From Arthrobacter_E sp044748305 (GTDB taxonomy: Bacteria; Actinomycetota; Actinomycetes; Actinomycetales; Micrococcaceae): DNA of 64,000 nt. Position 1 is the stretch's first letter. The number at the start of each line of letters is the position of its first letter. Below, piece by piece: positions 43,013-55,053 of this stretch. Under the pieces are notes generated by a model, which saw only the letters and a program-made list of their open reading frames with translations, searched no databases and had not been told where the DNA came from. The stretch is from contig NZ_JBIVFT010000011.1 in the NCBI RefSeq assembly GCF_044748305.1, forward strand, positions 31,580 to 95,579, written 5' to 3'. The position numbers and the translations under genes are program-made.

Positions 43013-43606
43013 CTAGCCGGCAGCGCCCGGCCCCACCACTACGACGATGGGCTCGGTCAGATCGGCCGCCTGCTCCACCCGGGTGATCCCGGCGGCCGCG
43101 GCCACAGCGGAAGCCGTCGCCTTGGATTCGGCATTGTTGTAGAACACCACTGAACTCGGCTGGGCGACGCCCTGCCAGTTCGCCACGGCCCCGAGCTTCC
43201 ATCCGCCCGCAGTGACTTTCTGGCCGTACGTGGCGGCGAGCCCCGGCGTGGTGGTGCCGTTGTAGACGGAGACCACGAGAGCCATATTGACCGCAGGCGT
43301 GGTCGCCGTGGCCGTAGGGCTGGGACTGGCCACCGGAGGCTTCGAGGCCGATGGCGTCGATTTGGGGCTGGGTTTGGCCGACGCCGAAGTGCTCGGACTG
43401 TTGGAGGTCTCCGGCTGGGAAACCGCACGCGCACCCATGGACGGCAGGGCGAAGTAGGCGATCACTCCCAGCAGCAGCGCCGCCGCACCGGCGGCGAGGA
43501 TCGGACGCAGCCGCGTCCCAGAGCCTGCCTGCACCACACGATGGACTCCGCGGCGTTCCGTCCCCTCAGGGACGTCGTCGAACTCGTCACGGGGATATTT
43601 GGTCAT
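43013..43606 (-). CDS. LytR C-terminal domain (LytR_C) protein, membrane-anchored
   Basis: A 197-residue protein: an acidic cytoplasmic head, one transmembrane helix (ILAAGAAALLLGVIAYFALP, about residues 36-55), a Pro/Ser/Thr-rich linker, then a C-terminal LytR_C domain with ALVVSVYNGTTTPGLAATYG and SVVFYNNAESKATASAVAAA. The LCP catalytic domain is absent. It is probably an envelope protein facing outward. It lies 44 bp downstream of the DUF3263 gene on the same strand. Confidence 0.82.
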   Translation of the reverse strand: MTKYPRDEFDDVPEGTERRGVHRVVQAGSGTRLRPILAAGAAALLLGVIAYFALPSMGARAVSQPETSNSPSTSASAKPSPKSTPSASKPPVASPSPTATATTPAVNMALVVSVYNGTTTPGLAATYGQKVTAGGWKLGAVANWQGVAQPSSVVFYNNAESKATASAVAAAAGITRVEQAADLTEPIVVVVGPGAAG

Positions 43607-43650
43607 CGAGGCGCGTCCTCACTGCGTGGCGGGCATCTGGAGCTACAGGT

Positions 43651-43971
43651 CTACGCGCCGTTTCCGAGTCGGCGGGCGGTACGTGCCCGATGGCGCGACG
43701 TACGTAGTCTACGCAATCTCTTCACCAGCATGGGGTCATACGCCAAGGCGGCCTGGGTGTCGATCACCTGGTTGAGTTGCTGGTAGTAGTGCGTCGCGGA
43801 CAGCTCGAAGAGCTCCTTGATGGCCTGTTCCTTGGCTCCCGAGTACTTCCACCAGGACCGTTCGAACTCCAGGATCCGCTGATCCCGCTCGTTCAGAGCA
43901 GGGGTCTCCCGGCTCTGTTCCGCACCCCGTTCCAAGGGAACGCTCTGCGGCGATGCTGCTGCCTCCGGCAT
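43651..43971 (-). CDS. DUF3263 domain protein
   Basis: A 106-residue actinobacterial protein. The family core is NERDQRILEFERSWWKYSGA followed by KEQAIKELFELSATHYYQQL and NQVIDTQAALAYDPMLVKRL, ending in an Arg-rich tail. The fold suggests a helix-turn-helix and possible DNA binding; the function is not known. It is divergent from ung and likely co-transcribed with the LytR_C gene downstream. Confidence 0.82.
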   Translation of the reverse strand: MPEAAASPQSVPLERGAEQSRETPALNERDQRILEFERSWWKYSGAKEQAIKELFELSATHYYQQLNQVIDTQAALAYDPMLVKRLRRLRTSRHRARTARRLGNGA

Positions 43972-44047
43972 CTTCTTCTCCCTCAGCTGACGTCCCCTCC
44001 ATCATAAAACCTGAATCACAATGGTGTCATTTGGCACAATCGGAAGC

Positions 44048-44854
44048 ATGGACCAGAGCACCACGGGCCAAGCGCCCACCACTCCCCGCCCAGCCCCCGA
44101 CGCACAGCGGGGCGTCGGCCGGCACTCCGCCACCAGTTTCCGGGACCTTGCGGAGAAGGGCTGGGCGGGCCTCGTCGAGAGCGGTGCACTCCATCCGAGC
44201 TGGGCCGCAGCTCTTGCCCAGGAGAGCCCTGCACTGGGCAGCGTCGTACGGTGGCTGGCCGGCCAGGAAGCCGACGGGGCGCATATCCTGCCACCCGCCC
44301 CAGCAGTCTTCACCGCCTTCCGCAGACCGCTGGACGAGGTCAAGGTCCTGATCGTCGGCCAGGATCCTTATCCGACACCGGGCCACGCCATGGGACTGTC
44401 CTTCTCCGTGGCGCCCGATTGCCGACCGGTCCCCCGCAGCCTGCAGAACATCTTCAAGGAGATGCACACCGATCTGGGGCTGGAGACCCCCGCCCATGGC
44501 GATCTGAGCCGGTGGGCCGATCAGGGCGTGCTACTGCTCAACAGGGTGCTCAGTGTGGGAGCCGGTGATGCCGGATCCCACCGCGGACACGGCTGGGAGG
44601 AGTTCACGACGGCGGCCATCCGCGCCATCGTGGCGCGTCGGACGCCGGAGGGGAACCGTCCTCCGCTCGTGGCCGTGCTGTGGGGCCGCGATGCCGCGGG
44701 CGTCACCCCCCTCCTGGAGGGCTGCCCGGCCGTCCGCAGCCCACACCCCAGTCCGCTTTCCGCATCCCGCGGATTCTTCGGCTCACGTCCGTTCAGTCAG
44801 GTCAACGAGCTCCTCGCTCAGCAGGGTTCCGGACCGGTGGACTGGCGGCTCTGA
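44048..44854 (+). CDS. ung: Uracil-DNA glycosylase (family 1)
   Basis: A 268-residue base-excision repair enzyme that removes uracil from DNA. The catalytic water-activating loop is VLIVGQDPYPTPGHAMGLSF (Asp at about residue 106), followed by LLLNRVLSV and the DNA-intercalating HPSPLSASRGF loop with its catalytic His. The ATG at 44048 is chosen; an in-frame ATG at 44021 would add nine residues. It is divergent from the DUF3263 gene and monocistronic. Confidence 0.92.
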   Translation: MDQSTTGQAPTTPRPAPDAQRGVGRHSATSFRDLAEKGWAGLVESGALHPSWAAALAQESPALGSVVRWLAGQEADGAHILPPAPAVFTAFRRPLDEVKVLIVGQDPYPTPGHAMGLSFSVAPDCRPVPRSLQNIFKEMHTDLGLETPAHGDLSRWADQGVLLLNRVLSVGAGDAGSHRGHGWEEFTTAAIRAIVARRTPEGNRPPLVAVLWGRDAAGVTPLLEGCPAVRSPHPSPLSASRGFFGSRPFSQVNELLAQQGSGPVDWRL

Positions 44855-44961
44855 GCACTGTGTCATTGCTGGCACAGTCGCTCATCCTGAGAAACGGATA
44901 GGTCTCACAAAACCGGGTGCCGACGAACCCGTGTGATTGGCGTCTGTGCCATGATGAGGTC

Positions 44962-45354
44962 ATGCCAAGCTCATTGATCGAGGTCCGTCGGCACTACACC
45001 CCGGAACAACAGCTTGCCCTCATCGATGCGGTCCATCATGCCCTGGTTGCCGCATTCAAAATTCCTGTGGAAGACCGCTTCATCAGGCTACTCACTTACG
45101 AACCTCATGCGATGGTCAACGGATTGGCACCAGGGTCTCCCGACGGATACACCCGCGTAACCATTGACTGTTTCTCAGGCAGATCCATTGATGCAAAACG
45201 AGCTCTCTACCAGGAGATCGTGGAACGCCTTGAAGCCTTGGACATCCCTAAAGAATGCGTCTCAATTCTCTTACGTGAAAGTCCCCCTGAAAACTGGGGT
45301 GCCGGTGGCAGAGCGGCAAGCGATTACGATCTCGGGTTCAAGATCGACGTCTAG
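44962..45354 (+). CDS. Tautomerase family protein
   Basis: A 130-residue protein beginning MPSSLIEVRRHYTPEQQ. After Met removal the N-terminal Pro would be the catalytic base, as in 4-oxalocrotonate tautomerase and its larger tautomerase_2 relatives. The later ESPPENWGAGGRAASD matches that family's C-terminus, where ENWG is common. Base composition is clearly lower in GC than in the genes on either side, with more A- and T-ending codons, suggesting recent acquisition. It is monocistronic. Confidence 0.8.
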   Translation: MPSSLIEVRRHYTPEQQLALIDAVHHALVAAFKIPVEDRFIRLLTYEPHAMVNGLAPGSPDGYTRVTIDCFSGRSIDAKRALYQEIVERLEALDIPKECVSILLRESPPENWGAGGRAASDYDLGFKIDV

Positions 45355-45421
45355 TCGCGTCGAGGTGCCCGGCTCCGTTACTCCTCGGTGCCGATCGTGA
45401 CTCACGTCGGAGCGATCCAAC

Positions 45422-45440
45422 TTAGGTTAGGCTTACTTGG
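45422..45440 (+). promoter_or_regulatory. IdeR/DtxR iron box over the start of the siderophore-interacting protein gene
   Basis: TTAGGTTAGGCTTACTTGG matches 15 of 19 positions of the IdeR/DtxR consensus, with all of the first twelve identical. The box ends at the GTG start codon, so a bound repressor would block a transcript starting at or near the start codon. Confidence 0.75.
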
Positions 45441-46267
45441 TGACTGAGACTCCTGTGACCCGCAAGCCCAAGCCCCAGTGCACCCTTGAGGTGCTGCGCA
45501 CCGAACGGCTGAGCGAGCACCTTGTCAGGGTGATCGCGGGCGGGGAAGGATTCAGCACCTTCGTCATGAACGACTTCACCGACCGCTACGTGAAGATCGC
45601 GTTCCCGCGAGCCGGGGTGAGCTACCCGGAACCGTTCGACCTGGCCTGGATCCGTGAGAATCTTCCTGCCGAACACTGGCCGGTCACCAGGACCTACACG
45701 CTGCGCCACGTAGATCTTGAAGCCCGCGAACTGGCGATCGACTTCGTGGTCCACGGCGACGAAGGCCTGGCCGGCCCCTGGGCCGCGCAGGCGTCTCCCG
45801 GAGACCGGATCGTCTTCAGCGGCCCCGGCGGCGCCTACTCACCCCGAGAGGATGCCGAATGGCACCTGCTGCTCGGTGACGACTCCGCCCTCCCTGCGAT
45901 CGCGGCAGCCCTTGAAGCGCTCCCCGCCGGCGCGCGCGGACTGGCGTTCGTGGAGGTCGACGGCGAGGACGATGTGCTGCCGCTGACCGCACCGGCCGGC
46001 GTCGAGCTCTCCTGGCAGTTCCGTCGCGGTATCGCGCCCGGCGAGAGCACCGCACTGCTCGACGCCGTGAAGTCCGCCCGCTTCCCAGACGGGCAGGTCC
46101 ACGCCTTCGTCCATGGGGAACGCGGGATGGTCAAGGCTCTCCGCGACGAGCTGTTCAAGAACCGCGGCCTGGACCGCAAGGACGTGTCCATCTCCGGCTA
46201 CTGGGCATACGGCCGCGTCGAGGACCAGTTCCAGGCGGAGAAGAAGACCGAAGTCGGCAAGATCTGA
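45440..46267 (+). CDS. Siderophore-interacting protein (FAD-dependent ferric reductase)
   Basis: A 275-residue cytoplasmic reductase that releases iron from ferric siderophores. The FAD-binding motif is PVTRTYTLRHVD (RxYTxR), and the C-terminal NAD(P)H domain has LLLGDDSALPAIAAALEALP and GYWAYGRVED, both typical of the ViuB/SIP family. It starts at the GTG at 45440; a TTG one codon earlier is possible. No ribosome binding site is visible and the iron box abuts the start, so a leaderless transcript controlled by IdeR is likely. No siderophore synthesis or uptake genes are adjacent. Confidence 0.9.
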   Translation: MTETPVTRKPKPQCTLEVLRTERLSEHLVRVIAGGEGFSTFVMNDFTDRYVKIAFPRAGVSYPEPFDLAWIRENLPAEHWPVTRTYTLRHVDLEARELAIDFVVHGDEGLAGPWAAQASPGDRIVFSGPGGAYSPREDAEWHLLLGDDSALPAIAAALEALPAGARGLAFVEVDGEDDVLPLTAPAGVELSWQFRRGIAPGESTALLDAVKSARFPDGQVHAFVHGERGMVKALRDELFKNRGLDRKDVSISGYWAYGRVEDQFQAEKKTEVGKI

Positions 46268-46308
46268 TCCGCGCCCCCGAGCCGGGGCTCCGACCCGGAG
46301 ACGCATGA

Positions 46309-47922
46309 TCAGCGGCGGCGCGTGCGTCGTCGCTCATTGCTGGCGAGGTTGGACGTCAACGGCCGTGCAAGACTGTCGCCCAGCACGATGCCCGCAGCGA
46401 TCCCCAGGACGATGGCGACGGCCGTGAGCATGCCGCCCGCACCGTTGAGGAAGTCCTGCCCATTGATGGTCAGCGTGTACATCGACCGGAAGATCCTCAG
46501 GCCCGGCAGCAGGATGAGCGCGGCCGGAACGGCCACCACAAGCTGTGGCGCTCCCATGCGCAACGCGATCACGCGTGCGAGGAAGCCGATCACGACGGCG
46601 GAGACCGCAGGTGCCATGCGCTCCCCCACCCCGACGTTCACAGCGCCCAGCAGCACGAAGTACCCCACGATCCCCACCACCATGGTGGGGATCACGAGCT
46701 TCACGGGTGATTGCTCGGTCACCGTGATGGCCACGAGGGAGACCGCGACGAGCACCACCTGGAACCAGAAATCGTAGGCCGGCGGGAAGGTCAGCGTGAC
46801 GTCGATGTCGGGGAGCCCCGCCAGACTCGCCACGACGAAAGCCACACCGATGCCGGCGACGATGGCGCCGAAGGTGAGCATGGTCGAGAGGAGACGCCCG
46901 GCAGCCGTGACCGGGAAGCCGTTGATGGCGTCCTGGACCGAGGAGACGAGCCGCCCGGTGGGCAGCAAGAGCAGAATGCCGCCCGCCACCACGATGGACG
47001 GCGGGATGTTGACCCCTATCCGCAGGAGCAGCAGCGCCGCGATCGTGACCAGGAACGATGACATGGCGGTCGCGTAGAAGTCCGGGACCCTCCAGATGGC
47101 GAGCTGCCGGGAGACGAGGTCCACCACGAGGGATGAGACGAAGGCGATGGTGGAGGCCATGAGGCCACCGCCCAGCACACCCACGAACGCCGCGGCGAAG
47201 ACTCCGAAGGCGAGAGTGACCATCCACCGTGCGAACGGCTTGGGACGCTTGAGGATCTCGTCCAGCCGCCGATTGGCCTCCTTACGGCTCACGCCGCCCT
47301 TGGCGATCTCGGTGACCAGCTGATGCACCTCGGCGAGACCCGCGTAGTTGCTGGTCCAGGACCGCACCACCCGCAGGAGAGTGATGGGGTTCTGGTCCTT
47401 GGGCGCGTAGTTGATCGCCACCGACTGGTTGGTGATGTCCACCTCGACGTTCTTCAGGCCCAGGGCTGCCGTGACGGCGATGATGCTGGTCTCCACCTCA
47501 AGGGCGCCTGCACCGTAACGGAACATGGTTTCCGCCAGTCGCAGGGCGAAGTCGATGGTCTTGCGGGCGGACTCGTCCACACCGCCGACCCGGATGGTGG
47601 GATTCGCGTAGGGGCTGCCGGCCAGCCTGTCGACGATGCTCAGCGGTGCGGTGGGCGGTTGCTCTCCGCGGACCAGGTTCCGCAGCATGCGCTTGGCGGA
47701 GGTGGTGGCCCGCAGATCAGCCGGGCTGAGCGGCTCCGTCTTGGGCAGACCGTCGGTCTTCGGCAGGCCATCAGTGCGGGGCAGGTCACCTGTCTTCGGC
47801 AGACTGCCCGTGGCCGGCCGGTGCGGGCCGGCCGTCTCGACCCGGGGCAGAGCCCGGGCGGCATCCGGCGGCGTGCCCTGGGAATCCGGGCCGCCGTCGT
47901 GCTGCGGCTCGCTGGCGTTCAT
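46309..47922 (-). CDS. Threonine/serine exporter, ThrE family
   Basis: A 537-residue membrane protein. The first 150 residues are cytoplasmic and include a repeated DGLPKT linker. The ThrE_1 domain (PF06738) begins with TIDFALRLAETMFRYGAGAL and VETSIIAVTAALGLKNVEVD; about ten hydrophobic helices follow, including the ThrE_2 half. The single polypeptide contains both halves, as in Corynebacterium ThrE. It would export threonine and serine, which fits the nearby serine and glycine genes. It lies 35 bp downstream of the FemAB gene on the same strand. Confidence 0.87.
   Translation of the reverse strand: MNASEPQHDGGPDSQGTPPDAARALPRVETAGPHRPATGSLPKTGDLPRTDGLPKTDGLPKTEPLSPADLRATTSAKRMLRNLVRGEQPPTAPLSIVDRLAGSPYANPTIRVGGVDESARKTIDFALRLAETMFRYGAGALEVETSIIAVTAALGLKNVEVDITNQSVAINYAPKDQNPITLLRVVRSWTSNYAGLAEVHQLVTEIAKGGVSRKEANRRLDEILKRPKPFARWMVTLAFGVFAAAFVGVLGGGLMASTIAFVSSLVVDLVSRQLAIWRVPDFYATAMSSFLVTIAALLLLRIGVNIPPSIVVAGGILLLLPTGRLVSSVQDAINGFPVTAAGRLLSTMLTFGAIVAGIGVAFVVASLAGLPDIDVTLTFPPAYDFWFQVVLVAVSLVAITVTEQSPVKLVIPTMVVGIVGYFVLLGAVNVGVGERMAPAVSAVVIGFLARVIALRMGAPQLVVAVPAALILLPGLRIFRSMYTLTINGQDFLNGAGGMLTAVAIVLGIAAGIVLGDSLARPLTSNLASNERRRTRRR
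47737..47808 (-). repeat. 18-bp coding tandem repeat in the ThrE N-terminus
   Basis: About four copies of an 18-base unit encode SLPKTG, DLPRTD, GLPKTD and GLPKTE (residues 39-62), a low-complexity cytoplasmic linker whose copy number could vary in frame. Confidence 0.7.
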
Positions 47923-47957
47923 GAAGTCCCTCGCGTTTCAGCGCCGCCTGATGCGGC

Positions 47958-49037
47958 CTAGTAGAACTGCTGACCGGTGCGCCGGGTGTGTATCCGACGG
48001 GCCACCCGCTCACCGAGCCTGGACCATACTTTGTACTTCACGGGGCTGAGAACCTGGTCGTAACAGCCCACGAAGTCGATGACAGTCTTGGAGAAGCTGG
48101 TCTTGAAAAGTCCCAGCCCGTAGAGCGGATGTTCAGGGTCTTTCACCTGGTCGGCGGGAGGGGTCCCGCAGAGGTCGTACTCCACGCAGCCCAGTTCCTT
48201 CATGGCATTCATCGCCTGCCACTGGACCAGATGCGAGTCCCCGTACTGGTTCCGCTTCTGCAGGGATCCGCCGTCCTTGTACGTGCCCTTGCGCCCGTAG
48301 TTGATGACGAAGGCTCCCACGGAAGGCACACCGTTCTCGTAGACGAAGTACAGGTGCCCCTGTCCTCGCTCCATGAAACCGCCCCAGAAACGCTCGAAGT
48401 AATCGAATCCGCGGGGTCGCACGGTGGCCTTCGCCTGCAGCGTGCCGTTCATGAGGGCGTACATGGCCTGGAAGCTCTCCGTGGTGGCCGGCATGTCCTT
48501 GACCTCCACTCCCTCCCGCTGGGCACGCCGCACGGAGTTCCGCCCCCGGGAGGTCAGGCTCTTGAGGATGCCCTCCGGCTCGGGAGAGATGTCGAGGACG
48601 ACGGTGTGGTCGTTGGGCTGCAGATCCGGCGTCTTGATGGCGCCGAGCCCGCGGATCACGGCACGGGAGGTGTCCGTGGCGGGGATGTCCGGCTCGATCT
48701 TGATGGCGAACACGCCGAGCTTCTCCCGCGCCACGAACTCACTGTTCGCCGCGAAGATGCCGGGAAGGTCCTCCACCCCACTGACGTCGGGGCCCTTGAT
48801 CATGTACCAATAGGCGCCCAGGACGGGGAAGCGTTTCTCCAAGACCAGGTTGTAGCTGCTGAAGTCCGCGCCTTCGTAGACCACGTGGAGGACATCCCAG
48901 CCGTAGTGCTTCTTGACCTCCGCGTATGCCTCGGACTGCAGCAGATTGCCGCCGTTCGGGTTCGCGGTGACCAGCTCATCCCAACGCGAGATCTCCTCGG
49001 CGGTGGCGAAGCGGGCGGTGAAGTTTCGCAAGGTCAC
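47958..49037 (-). CDS. FemAB-family peptidoglycan bridge aminoacyltransferase
   Basis: A 359-residue protein of the FemX/FemAB family, which adds amino acids from aminoacyl-tRNA to the lipid II stem peptide to build interpeptide bridges. Family blocks are WYMIKGPDVSG, SRGRNSVRRAQREGVEV and the C-terminal YDLCGTPPADQVKDPEHPLY followed by GLGLFKTSFS. The GTG at 49037 has AGGA seven bases upstream; a TTG three codons earlier is possible. Arthrobacter-type cell walls use Ala/Ser/Thr bridges, so this could contribute to them, but the amino acid is unknown. Confidence 0.85.
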   Translation of the reverse strand: MTLRNFTARFATAEEISRWDELVTANPNGGNLLQSEAYAEVKKHYGWDVLHVVYEGADFSSYNLVLEKRFPVLGAYWYMIKGPDVSGVEDLPGIFAANSEFVAREKLGVFAIKIEPDIPATDTSRAVIRGLGAIKTPDLQPNDHTVVLDISPEPEGILKSLTSRGRNSVRRAQREGVEVKDMPATTESFQAMYALMNGTLQAKATVRPRGFDYFERFWGGFMERGQGHLYFVYENGVPSVGAFVINYGRKGTYKDGGSLQKRNQYGDSHLVQWQAMNAMKELGCVEYDLCGTPPADQVKDPEHPLYGLGLFKTSFSKTVIDFVGCYDQVLSPVKYKVWSRLGERVARRIHTRRTGQQFY

Positions 49038-49217
49038 GGCTTCCAATCCTGGGCTGTTGAACGACTATCGCCAGTCTATCCGGCGACCCCCGGGCCTCGG
49101 TCCGGGCGGAGATCGACGAAGCCCCCGCCGCCGCTGATTTCCAGAGCCTGCGGGGGCATCGGACACGATGGGTGATCTTCCTCCCAGGCGTGTCACGCCA
49201 TCAGAATCAATCGCCTT

Positions 49218-50615
49218 TCAGCACTCCACCACGTTGACGGCCAGACCCCCGAGTGCGGTCTCCTTGTACTTGGTGGACATGTCCTTGCCGGTCTCCCGCA
49301 TGGTGATGATGACCTCATCCAGGGACACCCGGTGCGTGCCATCGCCCCAGAGGGCCATCTTGGTGGCGTTGATCGCCTTGGCAGCCGCGATGGCATTGCG
49401 CTCGATGCACGGCACCTGCACCAGGCCTCCGATGGGATCGCAGGTCAGGCCGAGGTTGTGTTCCATGGCGATCTCAGCGGCGTTCTCCACCTGAGCCGGA
49501 GTGCCGCCCATGACCTCAGCAAGCCCGGCAGCCGCCATCGAGGAGGCCGAGCCCACCTCGCCCTGGCAGCCTACCTCTGCGCCGGAGATCGAGGCCTGCT
49601 CCTTGTACAGGACGCCGACGGCGCCGGCGGCGAGCAGGAACTTCACCACCACATCGTCCTTGTCCTGCTGCGTGGCCTGTTCCATGCCCGGCGCGTAATG
49701 GAGGGCGTAGTAGAGCACGGCGGGGATGATCCCGGCGGCTCCGTTGGTGGGGGCCGTCACCACGCGGCCGCCGGAGGCGTTCTCCTCGTTGACGGCCAGC
49801 GCCACGAGGTTGACCCACTCCTGCCAGTACTTGGGGTCGCGGTCCTTGTCCTCCTTGAGGAGCCTGTCGTGCCAATCGGGCGCACGACGGCGCACGCCGA
49901 GGCCACCGGGCAGCAGGCCTTCGCGGTGGATGCTCTTTTCCACGCAGGCTTCCATGACGGCCCAGATCTTCAGCAGGCCCTCGCGGATCTCCTCTTCACT
50001 GCGGCTGGCCTTCTCATTGATGAGCATGATGTCGGAGATGCCCAGCCCCTTGCTGTGGCAGCGGCCCAGCATCTCGGCGGCGGTGCGGAACGGAAGCGGA
50101 AGCTCCTGCTTGGATTCCTCAAGGTCCTGCTTGGCCTGTTGCTCCTCGCCCTCACGGACGATGAAGCCGCCGCCCACGGAGAAGAAGGTGGCCGCGTGGA
50201 GAACCTCATCGTCGGCATCCTTGACGGCGAACTTCATGCCGTTCGTATGCCGTGGCAGGACCGTCAGCGGGTGCTGCACCATGTCCGCCACGGCGAACTG
50301 CAGGGCGACCTCACCGGCGAACGTCACCGTCCCGCTGGATTCGATCGCGGCGAGCCGCTCCTCGACCTCCTCCGGGAGGATCTGGTCCGGGTAGTACCCT
50401 TCCAGGCCGAGCAGCACGGCGGTGAAGGTGCCGTGCCCGCGCCCGGTGGCGGCGAGGGAGCCGTAGAGGTCGACGGCGACGCCGGCCACGCGGGGCAGCA
50501 GGCCGGCGTCGCGCACCTCCTGGGCGAAGACCGCTGCCGCCAGCATCGGCCCCACGGTATGGGAACTGGACGGCCCCACACCGATCTTGAAGAGCTCAAA
50601 AACACCAACGGCCAC
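49218..50615 (-). CDS. sdaA: L-serine ammonia-lyase (iron-sulphur type)
   Basis: A 465-residue single-chain L-serine dehydratase that converts serine to pyruvate and ammonia. The N-terminal beta domain has the substrate loop VGPSSSHTVGPM. The alpha domain carries the cluster-binding cysteines in SGAEVGCQGEVGSASSM and LTCDPIGGLVQVPCIERNA. It starts at GTG and lies 12 bp after gcvT, so gcvP, gcvT and sdaA form one operon under the glycine riboswitch. The operon would break down glycine and then serine when glycine is plentiful. Confidence 0.93.
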   Translation of the reverse strand: MAVGVFELFKIGVGPSSSHTVGPMLAAAVFAQEVRDAGLLPRVAGVAVDLYGSLAATGRGHGTFTAVLLGLEGYYPDQILPEEVEERLAAIESSGTVTFAGEVALQFAVADMVQHPLTVLPRHTNGMKFAVKDADDEVLHAATFFSVGGGFIVREGEEQQAKQDLEESKQELPLPFRTAAEMLGRCHSKGLGISDIMLINEKASRSEEEIREGLLKIWAVMEACVEKSIHREGLLPGGLGVRRRAPDWHDRLLKEDKDRDPKYWQEWVNLVALAVNEENASGGRVVTAPTNGAAGIIPAVLYYALHYAPGMEQATQQDKDDVVVKFLLAAGAVGVLYKEQASISGAEVGCQGEVGSASSMAAAGLAEVMGGTPAQVENAAEIAMEHNLGLTCDPIGGLVQVPCIERNAIAAAKAINATKMALWGDGTHRVSLDEVIITMRETGKDMSTKYKETALGGLAVNVVEC

Positions 50616-50627
50616 GGTTCTTACCGC

Positions 50628-51752
50628 CTAACGATCACGCTTGTAGAAGGGCAGGGAGACCACTTCGAAGGGTTCCGCCTTGCCGCGCAGGTCGATGTCC
50701 AGCGCGGTGCCCGGTTCAGTGTAAGCCACGTCCACATAGGCCAGCGCCACCGGATATCCGAGGGTGGGGCTGGGCTGTCCGGAGGTGACCTCGCCCACCA
50801 CGACGCCGTCCTTCAGCACCGGGTAGTGCCCGCGTCCGGCGCGGCGCCCCAGGCCCTTCAGGCCGACCAGGCGGCGTCCCGACGTGGTGCCGTCGCCCTT
50901 CTCCTTGGCGGCTTCCAGGGAGGCGCGTCCGACGAAGTCGCCTTCCTTGGACTTGAGAGCCACCACGGGGCCGAGGCCTGCGGCGAACGGGGTCCCCTCG
51001 CGGGAGAGCTCGTTGCCGTAGAGCGGCATGCCGGCCTCGAGGCGGAGCGAGTCACGGGAGGCCAGGCCGGCGGGAACCAGCTCGTGGCCCTCGCCCGCGG
51101 CCAACAGCGCCTGCCACAGCGGGGCGGCGGACTCGTTGGCAACGAAGATTTCGAAACCGTCCTCGCCGGTGTATCCGGTACGGGCCAGCAGCAGCTTCTC
51201 ACCATTGATGGTGACCTCGACGGCCGCGTAGTACTTCAGCTCCGTGACGAGCGCATGCTCCTCCTCGGGGACGAGCTTGAGAAGGATGCTCTCGGCGTTG
51301 GGGCCCTGCACGGCGATGAGGGAGATCTCGGTGGAGGCGTCGGTGACGGTCACCTCGAAGCCCTCGGAGCGGGTCGCCAGCTCTCCGGCCACCACGACGG
51401 CGTTGCCGGCGTTGGGGACCACGAGGAACTTCTCCTCACCGCGGCGGTACACGATCAGGTCGTCGATGATGCCGCCGTCTTCGGCACAGATCAGGGAGTA
51501 CTTGGCCTTGCCCTCGGCAATGGCCGAGAGCTTGCCCACCAGGGCATGGTCCAGGAAGGCTCCGGCACCGGGGCCTTCGACCCAGACCTCGCCCATGTGG
51601 GAGAGATCGAAGAGCCCCGCGGACTTGCGGACAGCGTGGTGCTCGGCGAGCTCGGAGCCGTACTTCAGCGGCATCTGCCAGCCGCCGAAGTCGGTGAAGG
51701 AGGCGCCAAGCTTCTCGTGTTCGGCGTACAGGGCGGTGTGTTTCTCAGTCAT
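50628..51752 (-). CDS. gcvT: Glycine cleavage system T protein (aminomethyltransferase)
   Basis: A 374-residue enzyme that moves the aminomethyl carbon from lipoyl-GcvH to tetrahydrofolate, releasing ammonia. Conserved blocks are FTDFGGWQMPLKYGSELAEH, LFDLSHMGEVWVEGPGA, YTGEDGFEIFV and ASRDSLRLEAGMPLYGNEL. Length is normal. It starts 29 bp after the gcvP stop and is the middle gene of gcvP-gcvT-sdaA. The partner gcvH is 11 kb away on the other strand. Confidence 0.94.
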   Translation of the reverse strand: MTEKHTALYAEHEKLGASFTDFGGWQMPLKYGSELAEHHAVRKSAGLFDLSHMGEVWVEGPGAGAFLDHALVGKLSAIAEGKAKYSLICAEDGGIIDDLIVYRRGEEKFLVVPNAGNAVVVAGELATRSEGFEVTVTDASTEISLIAVQGPNAESILLKLVPEEEHALVTELKYYAAVEVTINGEKLLLARTGYTGEDGFEIFVANESAAPLWQALLAAGEGHELVPAGLASRDSLRLEAGMPLYGNELSREGTPFAAGLGPVVALKSKEGDFVGRASLEAAKEKGDGTTSGRRLVGLKGLGRRAGRGHYPVLKDGVVVGEVTSGQPSPTLGYPVALAYVDVAYTEPGTALDIDLRGKAEPFEVVSLPFYKRDR

Positions 51753-51781
51753 GTCTGTCCTTGTCAGTCCTGTAGGCCGGG

Positions 51782-54703
<2,922 letters not shown>

Positions 54704-54749
54704 GAAGGAACTCCATTGCTCACCCGGCGAGGGATACGCCGGAACTGAT

Positions 54750-54952
54750 CTGGGCTCCTCCCCGCTCTGTGTGGGACCTGAGAGTTTTCGCATCGGCCAG
54801 AAGCCGGTGCCTGCACCGTCGGTGAGCCGGCGAAAACCGGCTGCTTTCCAGAGTTGCCTCGCTGCGGCGGTACTGGGGCCTGAGAGATTCCTGGGGAGGT
54901 TTTGCTCCTACGGCGCCTGCATGTACCCACTTGCAGGACTCTCCCGCCGCGG
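54750..54952 (-). promoter_or_regulatory. Tandem glycine riboswitch upstream of gcvP
   Basis: On the minus strand the first aptamer (about 54951-54864) has GCGGGAGAGTCC, GGCGCCGTAGGAGCAAA, AATCTCTCAGGC and CAGTACCGCCGC. The second (about 54862-54750) has CTCTGGAAAGCAGCCGG, CACCGACGGTGCA, ACTCTCAGGTCCC and ACAGAGCGGGGAGG. These are the conserved blocks of two glycine aptamers in tandem, which normally turn on glycine cleavage genes when glycine is high. Confidence 0.92.
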
Positions 54953-55053
54953 ATCGAAAGCATATTCAGTTGGATGCGACAGCGGTGATCGCAGTCACAG
55001 GCTCAATTGTCCCCCCACGGAGGCTCAGAGGGCAAACGCAGGGCCTGCAGGAC

